Of a DNA stretch of 64,000 bases, positions 53,092 to 59,892 are shown piece after piece. A program made the translations under genes and the position numbers. The stretch's first letter is position 1; each line of letters begins with the position of its first letter. Source of the DNA: Bodonicaedibacter sp963693005 (lineage in GTDB: Bacteria > Pseudomonadota > Alphaproteobacteria > UBA6184); contig OY843726.1 of assembly GCA_963693005.1 (NCBI GenBank), positions 998,566 through 1,062,565 of the forward strand. The letters run 5' to 3'. Under the pieces are notes generated by a model. The model made no database searches. It was not told the DNA's origin and worked only from the letters and a program-made list of their open reading frames with translations.

Positions 53092-54152
53092 TAGTTTAGT
53101 CCCCCGTTAGTTTTTGAAGGTTCATTAATGTTCAAGTGGGGAAGTATTCCCCCTTTTATCAGGGTTTTGTCGAAAATTCTCGTGTTCTTGCTTTTTGAAA
53201 GTATTCTAGATATATTTTCAAGGTACATACGTTTTTTGTTAAGTTCGGGCTCTTTTCGGTACTCTTCATACATTGATCGAAAGCGGTCAGATCGTCCTTT
53301 TGCATGGTTAACAGTTTGATTTGCTTGTGCTTGCGCTGCTTGAACGATCTTTGCGTGTTCACCGCGCGCACGAGGGATTTTATCGTTTGCATATGCCTGT
53401 GCTTCGTTAACGACTTGTTCTTGATATGTTTTTGCTCGCTGAACCTCTGTAAACGAATCGGCTACGGGTTGAGGGGGCAGGGCAGTGTGTAACTCAACGT
53501 TGACAACGCGGATACCAATTTTATATTTGTCGATGAGAACTTGAAGTCGTTTTTGAACGTCTAAATTAATATCACTCCATCCAGACCTAGAAATAATGGG
53601 TGCTGTTTTTGTATGGCCTACAATTTCACGTAAAACGCTTTCAACCGCAACTTTTAAGGTGTCTATAGGGTTTTGTGAAATTAAAACAAATTGCTGCAAG
53701 TCTCGGATCTGCCAGGATAAAGACATACCAATATGTAGAATATTCTCATCACCTGTAAGCATAATGTGTTCTTCTGCTTGGGGGGGAGATTGGTATCCGC
53801 TAGGAACTCCAATATCCATGCGATGAATTGTTCCAGTAGGGACCTTTCTTACAATCTCAACAGGAAATGGAAGGTGATAGTTCAATCCTTCTGTATCCGT
53901 GCGGACCCACTTACCAAAGCGTAGAACTAGTGCTTGTTCATAAGGTAGCAACTTGTAGAAACCTGAAGCAAGCCAAGCACCCATAACCAATAGAAAAATT
54001 GCAATAATTACACGTTTGTTGGGGGGAGAAGATTTGTTGTGTTTGTTGTCTTTTTTACCTCCTAAAAACGCATTAATATAATCAAAAAGACGGTTTAGAT
54101 CAAAGGATGATGAGGTGCGATTATTGCTTCCCCAAGGGTTGTTGTCAGACAT
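53091..54152 (-). CDS. hflK: HflK, regulator of the FtsH protease
   Basis: Partner of HflC in the FtsH-associated SPFH complex. The 353-residue product has the typical cytoplasmic Asn/Gly-rich start (SDNNPWGSNN), a membrane helix at about 49-69, then YKLLPYEQALVLRFGKWVRT and the band 7 domain with VNVELHTALPPQPVADSFTE. First gene of the run hflK-hflC-Do protease-parC; RBS AGGTGTTTC before the ATG. Confidence 0.95.
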   Translation of the reverse strand: MSDNNPWGSNNRTSSSFDLNRLFDYINAFLGGKKDNKHNKSSPPNKRVIIAIFLLVMGAWLASGFYKLLPYEQALVLRFGKWVRTDTEGLNYHLPFPVEIVRKVPTGTIHRMDIGVPSGYQSPPQAEEHIMLTGDENILHIGMSLSWQIRDLQQFVLISQNPIDTLKVAVESVLREIVGHTKTAPIISRSGWSDINLDVQKRLQVLIDKYKIGIRVVNVELHTALPPQPVADSFTEVQRAKTYQEQVVNEAQAYANDKIPRARGEHAKIVQAAQAQANQTVNHAKGRSDRFRSMYEEYRKEPELNKKRMYLENISRILSKSKNTRIFDKTLIKGGILPHLNINEPSKTNGGLN

Positions 54153-54253
54153 GAAACACCTAATAAAACTTACTATACATCAAAGACTATAGGCTTTGTC
54201 CTATTTTTGCAAGTAATAGTTCCAAGGTATTTGAAGGTTATAATGTTATAAAT

Positions 54254-54278
54254 GCCTCTCCCCTCTTGGGAGGGAGGC
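54254..54278 (-). terminator. Hairpin ending the 129-residue exported protein gene
   Basis: On the minus strand GCCTCCCTCCC pairs imperfectly with GGGGAGAGGC, followed by ATTTATAAC. The tail is weak in T, but the place, after the last reading frame of the accessory island, fits a terminator. Confidence 0.5.
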
Positions 54279-54335
54279 GGGGCAGGGCAGTTTATAGTGA
54301 ACTGTGCGGGTTACGAGTGATTAACTAGTGAGTGG

Positions 54336-54725
54336 CTAAGGTGAGTTGCAGTAAAGAAGACCCAGGCCAGGGTATAGCCAGCAAAGCCTGCAAGGTAAAT
54401 ACGTTCCTTCCTGGGAGTGCAGTAACCACTGAGCGCTGCTTTGAAATAGTTCCCATGAGGTTAGTTTTATTTGCTGCATAATTTGTTGGCGCTCAGAGAG
54501 CTTAGCTGCAGGCTGAATTGCTTGATTAGTTAGAAAAGTTGGTTGAGAAGGGGACGTGATCGTGTGGTTGGTAGTAGCTTTAGTAATCTCTTCCACAGAG
54601 CTGCGGCTATGAGTAGATTCAGTATCGCTTGAGTCTTCTTGAAGAGTCAAATCAGAGTTGGATGCGTAATTAAGCGTAATAGACGTAGAGAGTGCACACG
54701 TGATAGCAAGCAATAATCGTTTCAT
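54336..54725 (-). CDS. Exported protein of unknown function, probably frameshifted near its 3' end
   Basis: A 129-residue reading with signal peptide (about residues 1-21, MKRLLLAITCALSTS), a Ser/Thr-rich low-complexity middle and a C-terminal part with QQIMQQIKLTSWELFQSS. RBS AAGGAC lies 6 nt before the ATG. Near the 3' end the next frame over (stop at 54311) reads KERIYLAGFAGYTLAWVFFT, a much better membrane segment than the annotated CRLCWLYPGLGLLYCNSP. Removing one base around 54400-54420 would join them into a 137-residue protein with a C-terminal anchor. I recognise no family. Confidence 0.55.
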   Translation of the reverse strand: MKRLLLAITCALSTSITLNYASNSDLTLQEDSSDTESTHSRSSVEEITKATTNHTITSPSQPTFLTNQAIQPAAKLSERQQIMQQIKLTSWELFQSSAQWLLHSQEGTYLPCRLCWLYPGLGLLYCNSP

Positions 54726-54787
54726 TTTTTTGTCCTTTTTATTATGCCTACCTGTAGGATAGTAAGTTTTTTTTACTCAACACAAGA

Positions 54788-54810
54788 AAAAAATGCCCCC
54801 TAATGGGGGC
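54788..54810 (-). terminator. Strong terminator for the interrupted 306-residue gene
   Basis: On the minus strand GCCCCC-ATTA-GGGGGC followed by ATTTTTTTCTTG. It lies 25 bases after the stop at 54835 and not after the stop at 55025, which supports 54835 as the original gene end. Confidence 0.85.
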
Positions 54811-54834
54811 TGAGTATAAAAAGGGCAGTGGATA

Positions 54835-55122
54835 CTACTTCATAAAAAAATACCAAGCTGCAACCATTGTAAGCGTTCCTTCTCCCAATACAGTGAGTGG
54901 AGTTTGGGGGATAACCCAGTTAGAGGGGGGGGGAGTGGATGGCTGAGTGTGGGAGAGTAGGTCTGTTTTACGTGGGCACATGCCAGCAGAGGGGTAATTT
55001 GTAAATGTATTTATGGGGCAAACATCAAGGATAGGTTTTTGTGGTTGGGGGGCAAAAACTTGTTGAGGTGTTTCGAATAGGGAGCAAACTATCAAAGATA
55101 GGTCTTTGTGGCTGGGGGGCAA
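54835..55122 (-). pseudogene. Disconnected 3' part of the exported protein gene
   Basis: Open frame of 95 codons overlapping the end of the 265-residue gene in another frame. From TPQQVFAPQPQKPIL onwards it repeats the sequence found in the upstream frame (TPQQVFAPQPQRPIF) and continues PSAGMCPRKTDLLSH and a C-terminal hydrophobic segment TVLGEGTLTMVAAWYFF. There is no start codon with a ribosome-binding site of its own. Removing one 67-bp repeat unit fuses it in frame to the upstream gene, so I read it as the original C-terminus. Confidence 0.6.
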
Positions 55123-55139
55123 AAACTTGTTGAGGTGTT
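55024..55139. repeat. Imperfect tandem duplication, period 67 bp
   Basis: Copy one 55024-55072 and copy two 55091-55139 match at 46 of 49 positions, with weaker similarity extending leftwards (GGGGCAAAC against GGGAGCAAACT). The offset of 67 is 22 codons plus one base, so the two copies are read in different frames. Both hold a run of six G on the plus strand. Confidence 0.85.
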
Positions 55140-55822
55140 AATAGAGCGTGAGGGCCTGTAAGTCCTTGAAAAGCAGGGTCGGGAGAGAAAGAAACAAACG
55201 TGCTGGCAATGAGTAGTACCAAAAATACTGTAGTCAGAAGAGAGATTAGAGCTTGTGGAGTAAAAACTGACTGGGTCACTGGCGCCATTCTTTCTCGGCA
55301 GTTCTGGTAGAAGCTATTTAAGTAGTTGTTTGTTGGTTCCGCAGTGGGTGATTTGCCAGAGTCCGCATGTGTAAGAGTATGTGGTTTTTCGGGCGAAGGA
55401 GAGGATATTTGAGCGTTGCGCTCTGATACTCCTCGATTGTTGCGTGCAGGGGTGAATCGGGTGTCGTCTGGGCGTTCTAGTAATCGATTTGTATAGGTTT
55501 TAAGACCGTTAGCAGATGCAATTAGGTCAGCTTGTATAGATGGGGTTATTTGTTTTCCTTTAAAGTCAGCCGCAGGCTTAATCCCTTGGGGTTTTTCTGG
55601 AAGGGCCCCGTTGAAATTTTGTTCAAGCGTTAAAACCCCCGCTTCAAGAGCTTCAATTTTTTTAAATAGGTCAAGGTAAGTTTTTGTCTTTTTATGAGTT
55701 ACGGGAGAGTGAGTAGATCCTTGGCGGGGTTCAGCCGATGTTTCTTTATGGGGCGTGGTAAAAGCACCGTGCATCGCACAAAAAGATGTTGAGATTGTGG
55801 TAAGTAACAATAATTTAAGCAT
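55025..55822 (-). CDS. Exported membrane protein of unknown function, C-terminus changed by a tandem duplication
   Basis: A 265-residue reading with signal peptide (residues 1-20, ending at CAMHGA), a Lys/Glu-rich helical stretch (KTYLDLFKKIEALEAGVLTL, about 47-66), a Ser/Pro-rich linker and one membrane segment ALISLLTTVFLVLLIASTFV at about 190-209. After TPQQVFAPQPQRPIF it enters the second copy of a 67-bp repeat in a shifted frame and stops at KTYP. Without the duplication the frame runs on to 54835 and gives a 306-residue protein. No family recognised. RBS GAGGGTTC. Confidence 0.6.
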   Translation of the reverse strand: MLKLLLLTTISTSFCAMHGAFTTPHKETSAEPRQGSTHSPVTHKKTKTYLDLFKKIEALEAGVLTLEQNFNGALPEKPQGIKPAADFKGKQITPSIQADLIASANGLKTYTNRLLERPDDTRFTPARNNRGVSERNAQISSPSPEKPHTLTHADSGKSPTAEPTNNYLNSFYQNCRERMAPVTQSVFTPQALISLLTTVFLVLLIASTFVSFSPDPAFQGLTGPHALLTPQQVFAPQPQRPIFDSLLPIRNTSTSFCPPTTKTYP

Positions 55823-55884
55823 GAACCCTCTTTATAATTTATAGTGATGATCTTATATTTATACGTTTGAAAGAATCATGCAAT

Positions 55885-55913
55885 AAAAAAAGCCCCCAAA
55901 AATGGAGGCTTTT
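55885..55913 (-). terminator. Terminator after the 381-residue coiled-coil protein gene
   Basis: On the minus strand AAAAGCCTCC (55913-55904) pairs with GGGGGCTTTT (55897-55888; one C-A mismatch), loop ATTTTT, followed by more T. A typical rho-independent terminator between two genes of the island. Confidence 0.8.
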
Positions 55914-55936
55914 AAAATCTAGAAAGTTCAAGACCC

Positions 55937-57082
55937 TTAGCAAGGGCATTTTTTATTATTATCTTGAGTCTTTTTCTGAGGGTTCGTAAGACGAATAGTT
56001 TTTGCACCAGAAGAAGAGTTCCCTGATAACGTTGCGCGTGGAGTCGGAGCAACATTAAGAAAGGATGACTTTTTTACCATTTCCATATTGCTAGTTAGTT
56101 TGTCAAAGTTAAGGCGATCTAAATCTGTTACACACTTATGTTCTAACGGAAGCTCGTATACTAAGCGTGCACCTGTTTCTTTTTGTTCAGCTATTTGACT
56201 GGATAACGCCAGCAAATAGGGGTGATCGGCTGGAAGCTGAGTTTTCTGAGTATCTTTATCAAGATTGAAACGAAAAAGGACAACTTTATAGAGTTTACTT
56301 CCTTCGATTTTTGTTTTCAATTGAGCTTCTTCTTCAGCTTTCAATTGAGCTTCTTCTTCTTCGGCTTTTAATTGAGCTTCTTCTTCGGCTTTCAATTGAG
56401 CTTCTTTTTCAGCTTTTATACGCACATCTAACTGTAACTTGTCGCGTAGTGTTGTTAACTTGAGCGATAAATCAAGCAAAACAGCATGGTGTTGTTGAAG
56501 GTTGTTTCGATGCTCATCCATAGGAGTAAGTGTTTTTATAAACGCCTTCATTGAAGCAGCGGTCATGCTTTTAACGTTTGGGTTTTCAGGAAGCGTTACG
56601 GTATCTGGTGCAACGGGTAAAGTTGAAGTTAAGCAGTCTGGTTTAGTTTCGTCCTGCTCCGATATAGTCAGGTTTTCGGACCAAAGTGGATCAATGGATT
56701 CTCTAAGATCACTGATTGTAGTTTGTGTCTCACTTAGTTTTGTCTGAAGTGTGGAAATGTCATTGCGAGCATATCTAATTGAGCGTTTTATTGCTGCAAA
56801 ATCTTCCTTACTAACAGTACTTTCTGAAAAAGAGTCTAATGGTCTAACTGCACCTTTCATGGACATGGTTGAGTACCCAGAGCGGGCAGATTTGCGAGAT
56901 TTCATAGACTGAGTGTCACAGCTGTCAGCTATAGAGGTGGGGGTTGCAGTTCCAGCTCTGCTATCAACGTCAGAAAACGTAGGTTTACTCGCAAAAGACG
57001 CAGAAACGGGTGAAATAGATAAGGCGGACAATGATATCCCAATAGCGGTGAATGAATGTGTAAATATGCTAGATTTCAACAT
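55937..57082 (-). CDS. Exported coiled-coil protein with EAQLKAEE repeats
   Basis: A 381-residue protein with a signal peptide (cleavage likely after SPVSA, residue about 28), a Ser-rich region (about 40-90), a helical segment with heptad pattern (RYARNDISTLQTKLSETQTT), then about four copies of an eight-residue repeat EAQLKAEE (about 223-255). A globular-looking tail contains LYKVVLFRFNLDKDT, and the protein ends in KKCPC. RBS GGGAG before ATG 57082. No family recognised. The last four residues include two cysteines, which may be lipid- or disulphide-linked; that is speculation. Confidence 0.65.
   Translation of the reverse strand: MLKSSIFTHSFTAIGISLSALSISPVSASFASKPTFSDVDSRAGTATPTSIADSCDTQSMKSRKSARSGYSTMSMKGAVRPLDSFSESTVSKEDFAAIKRSIRYARNDISTLQTKLSETQTTISDLRESIDPLWSENLTISEQDETKPDCLTSTLPVAPDTVTLPENPNVKSMTAASMKAFIKTLTPMDEHRNNLQQHHAVLLDLSLKLTTLRDKLQLDVRIKAEKEAQLKAEEEAQLKAEEEEAQLKAEEEAQLKTKIEGSKLYKVVLFRFNLDKDTQKTQLPADHPYLLALSSQIAEQKETGARLVYELPLEHKCVTDLDRLNFDKLTSNMEMVKKSSFLNVAPTPRATLSGNSSSGAKTIRLTNPQKKTQDNNKKCPC
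56317..56415 (-). repeat. In-frame tandem repeat, units of 24, 27, 24 and 24 bases
   Basis: Four units (56317-56340, 56341-56367, 56368-56391, 56392-56415) encode EAQLKAEE-type repeats inside the 381-residue protein. The 27-base unit holds one extra Glu codon. All lengths are multiples of three, so the number of copies can change without a frame shift. Confidence 0.9.
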
Positions 57083-57141
57083 AATAATACTCCCTTAATA
57101 TAAAAAATAGAATGGTGTTTTTATTATGAATTTTATTCTAT

Positions 57142-57234
57142 GCAGCATAAGTGCTGCAGTGACCAAAGTTAAACTATGAGATTGGTATCTCAAATAAGTG
57201 TAGTTGTCAATTGGTTTTTTGAAAGTTGACAACT
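57142..57234. promoter_or_regulatory. Three inverted repeats between the 150- and 381-residue genes
   Basis: GCAGCA/TGCTGC (57142-57157), TGAGAT/ATCTCA (around 57175-57191) and a perfect 9-bp pair AGTTGTCAA (57202-57210) / TTGACAACT (57226-57234) with a 15-nt loop. The last lies 11 bases past the stop codon of the upstream gene. They may be a terminator or operator sites for the 381-residue gene; TTGACA on the minus strand could also be a -35 box, but no good -10 is found. Confidence 0.45.
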
Positions 57235-57245
57235 GTAGGTATCAG

Positions 57246-57697
57246 TTAAGAACGAATCAATTTGGTAAAGAGCCAACAAGCTACACTAGCCCCAACTCCA
57301 TAGGCAAAGAACCAATAATTTTGAGTTTCAGAGTTTTCGTTAATTTTTGTTAGTTTTTTGCACTGTTGAGTCAAGTCAGCTAGTTGTGCTTCTTGATCTG
57401 CCTCGGCCAATTGAGGGGTTAGTGATTTTGCTGAAGTAGTGCTTAACTCTTTTTCAGCAGCGATCGCGCGCTTTTCCCATGCCCGATGACTACTTTTAAA
57501 GTCAGCTGCCGTTTGTTGAGTTAAAGCTTTTCCAGAAAAATATTTTGTTGGGCGAGCTACTCTTTGCGGTGACTCGCTTGATGCACTATTAGGAGAGGCT
57601 CCGGTGTTTGCGTCGGAGCGTTCGTAATCAGATCCATGTGTTTTGCGGCTAACGTAATGAGCACGCTTGTCATGGATAGTGTCGTTCGTAGTTTCAT
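57246..57697 (-). CDS. Exported, C-terminally anchored protein, frameshifted after the signal peptide
   Basis: The best start is the ATG at 57697, which has RBS AAGGA and encodes the signal peptide MKLRTTLSMTSVLITLAA, but that frame stops at 57557. The rest of the protein (THGSDYERSDANTG onwards, to 57246) is in the neighbouring frame, which as an open frame reaches only a TTG at 57719 lying across that ribosome-binding site. One added base, for instance in the A run around 57641-57644, gives a continuous 150-residue protein. It has a Ser-rich part, a helical region and a C-terminal membrane segment YWFFAYGVGASVACWLF. Unknown family. Confidence 0.55.
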
Positions 57698-57772
57698 TGT
57701 AAAAAAATCCTTTTTGCAAAATATAAAAACATTATGTGTTTAGGTGCGGCAAGGCAATTAAGCTTACAACGG

Positions 57773-58627
57773 CTAGTTATTATCGTTTAGGTAAGCGTTT
57801 AAAGCGGTTAAACGGTGTTCAGCTTCTTGAGGAAGTTGATTGTTTAAATCGCTGGCTAGTTGCGTGGCCGCTTCAAACTGTGCTTTTCTTGTGCCGAGTA
57901 GTTCGGCAGCAGCCACAACTGTAGAAACAAAGAGGTCGGGGTTATCTACGTAAGAGTCCGATTTTGCAGTGGTTAGTTGAGTCTCTGCTTCCTGGATGTC
58001 GTTGGTTAGAGCAGCTATAGTTTGTGTTCTTAGGGTGTTTAACTTGGTGAGGTCAGCAGATAATTTATCTGCGTAGTGAGTGAGTATAGAGATAACAGAA
58101 GTTTTTTGATCGTTTCCAATATGAAGGTTGTCAGAGATGCGCAGTGCAAAATTACCAAACTCTAGAGCTCCTTCACCGAGGTCTTGAGACTCTGGTTGGC
58201 TAAGAGTCTCAGAATCCGAGATCTCATCGTCAGGTATAACTCCCACGGATGGGTTAGTAAGTGCATCGATAATTTTTTCAACTACAGTCACAAAGTCATC
58301 GTCTTTTAATACGACATTTCCTGTGTTTACGTCATCGCTATGTGTCATAGCTGTGGCAGACATCCCAACTGTTTTTAGTAAGCTAAGTAATCTTGACAGT
58401 TGCTTAGCTTCTTTAGAGCTTGTTATTAAAGACACTATTGGAGCCGTTTCAGTAGAGGGGAAGGTTAATCCCAATGTAGCAGCTTGAGATACTACGATAG
58501 AGTTAAAGTCAAATTGTTGAGTTTCATCGGTTACTTCTTCAGCAACAGGATCAACATGAGATGCAGAAAGTGTTGAAAGGGATAGAACTAGGGCCGTAGA
58601 AAGTGAAAGTCTTGAAAAGATATTCAT
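57773..58627 (-). CDS. Exported helical protein of unknown function (284 residues)
   Basis: Signal peptide of about 23 residues (SLSTALVLSLSTLSASH), then an acidic segment (VDPVAEEVTDETQQFD), and mostly helical sequence. A stretch at about 185-240 (HYADKLSADLTKLNTLRTQT) has coiled-coil character, and there are no cysteines or membrane helices in the mature part. RBS AATAGGATTTATT. A terminator lies upstream, separating it from the barrel operon; downstream is the frameshifted 150-residue gene. I recognise no family; a periplasmic place is inferred. Confidence 0.65.
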   Translation of the reverse strand: MNIFSRLSLSTALVLSLSTLSASHVDPVAEEVTDETQQFDFNSIVVSQAATLGLTFPSTETAPIVSLITSSKEAKQLSRLLSLLKTVGMSATAMTHSDDVNTGNVVLKDDDFVTVVEKIIDALTNPSVGVIPDDEISDSETLSQPESQDLGEGALEFGNFALRISDNLHIGNDQKTSVISILTHYADKLSADLTKLNTLRTQTIAALTNDIQEAETQLTTAKSDSYVDNPDLFVSTVVAAAELLGTRKAQFEAATQLASDLNNQLPQEAEHRLTALNAYLNDNN

Positions 58628-58657
58628 AATAAATCCTATTAATAATAACTAAAAGAA

Positions 58658-58682
58658 GAAGGCGGCAGTTACTGCCGCCTTC
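58658..58682 (-). terminator. Terminator of the barrel/coiled-coil operon
   Basis: Perfect 12-bp inverted repeat GAAGGCGGCAGT / ACTGCCGCCTTC separated by a single T, followed on the minus strand by TTCTTTTAG. The most GC-rich hairpin in the island. Confidence 0.8.
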
Positions 58683-58746
58683 CGAACCGCAACCCGGAAG
58701 GGGAATGCAGTGATTCAATAAGCCTGAGTAAGGCTTTTTGAATTAA

Positions 58747-59859
58747 CTATTCGCTGTGGTGTAAACCAGCATTTGAAGCGTTATCTGCTGCTGCAGTAGT
58801 TTCTTCTGTTGCAGGAGTTTCTTCTGTTGCAGGAGTTTCTGATGTAGCAGCAGCTAATGTAGCCTTAGCAGTTTCTAATGCAGCTTTAGCGGTGTTTAGC
58901 TCATTAACTGCGTCAGCTGTTTCAGCTGCGTTAGTCAAGTCTACCCAAGCTTTGTACTCATCAGAGGCTTTGTGGTTAGCAAGATCCGTTTTAGCATCAG
59001 CTAGTGAGCCTGAGTTCTGCTCAGCGTTGTAAATAGCATTTACTTCCGCGATAGCTTCTTTCTCTTCTGAGGTTTTTTTGCTAGATTTCTTGTTAGTTGC
59101 AAGAGGTTGTAAAGCTTCTTGAGCCGTAATTAAGTCAGCTTCTAGCTTCGCAACAGTTGCTTCTAATTCCGAAATAGCAACAAACGTCCGGTATGCATCA
59201 GAGTTATTAGTTTTAGCTTCTTCTAGAGCAATTACTGCGTCAGAGTTCGCAACTGCAGCGTGAGCAGCCGTTAATTCAAGTTCAGCAATTCTTACGTCTT
59301 TTTCTAAAGCAGGAACTGCTGCTGCTTTTAGTTTAGCTTCAGCTTCATCTAATGCTTCTTTTACGTCATCAAACTTTGCTTTAGCAAGTTTAGCTTCTCT
59401 TAGCTCATTGGATAGCTTAGTTTTTTCAGCAGCAATCTTAACTTCTACTTCTGACTCAGCAGTTGCTAGAGCTTCTTTAGCAGTAGTTAATTCAGCATTC
59501 AAAGCGTCTACAGCTGAAGTGTCAGCAGCAGCAGTAGCTAATTTATCATTTAAAGCTTCAATTTCTGCTTTGGCAGCGGTTAGGGCTTCATTAGCTTCTT
59601 TTTCTGCTTTCTTAGAAGTTTTTAGCGCTGTTGCTGAGTCAATTTGTGCTATTTCGCTGTTAACAATAGCATTAGCCATTTGATTCATAGCAGCCATACC
59701 GCGAGCAAGCAAAGTGCCCTCAGAAGTCTCTGCAGTTTGACCCGCAGACTCAAGAGCGCCGATCGCTGCAGTACATAGTTGATCAACTGCACCAGATGCT
59801 GATAATGACGTCATAGCTAAAGTTGACGATAACAATAGTGCTTTTAATGTATTTCTCAT
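58747..59859 (-). CDS. Exported Ala/Glu-rich coiled-coil protein (370 residues)
   Basis: Start ATG 59859, with GGAG 8 nt upstream; a TTG further up (59871) overlaps that site. Signal peptide of about 25 residues (LKALLLSSTLAMTSLSASG-A), then almost uninterrupted Ala/Glu/Lys heptads through residue about 320, for example LREAKLAKAKFDDVKEALDE. A low-complexity tail repeats ETPATE. Two cysteines at most. Predicted as a long periplasmic or surface coiled coil, in layout like Lpp or tail-fibre-like spacers but without a lipobox. No family recognised. Third gene of the apparent operon 61244-58747. Confidence 0.65.
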   Translation of the reverse strand: MRNTLKALLLSSTLAMTSLSASGAVDQLCTAAIGALESAGQTAETSEGTLLARGMAAMNQMANAIVNSEIAQIDSATALKTSKKAEKEANEALTAAKAEIEALNDKLATAAADTSAVDALNAELTTAKEALATAESEVEVKIAAEKTKLSNELREAKLAKAKFDDVKEALDEAEAKLKAAAVPALEKDVRIAELELTAAHAAVANSDAVIALEEAKTNNSDAYRTFVAISELEATVAKLEADLITAQEALQPLATNKKSSKKTSEEKEAIAEVNAIYNAEQNSGSLADAKTDLANHKASDEYKAWVDLTNAAETADAVNELNTAKAALETAKATLAAATSETPATEETPATEETTAAADNASNAGLHHSE

Positions 59860-59870
59860 AGTATTCTCCA

Positions 59871-59890
59871 AATTTAATTTAATTTAATTT
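59871..59890. repeat. Pentanucleotide repeat (AATTT)4
   Basis: Four perfect copies of AATTT (59871-59890), followed by AATTA, between the stop of the 231-residue gene and the ribosome-binding site of the 370-residue gene. The repeat would lie in the mRNA a few bases before the GGAG. Confidence 0.9.
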
Positions 59891-59892
59891 AA

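Noticed and set aside
55040..55125. Programmed frameshifting at the C6 runs of the duplicated segment
   Set aside because: The runs occur in both copies and the 67-bp duplication alone explains the shift; no stimulatory structure or slippery heptamer of a known type was seen.
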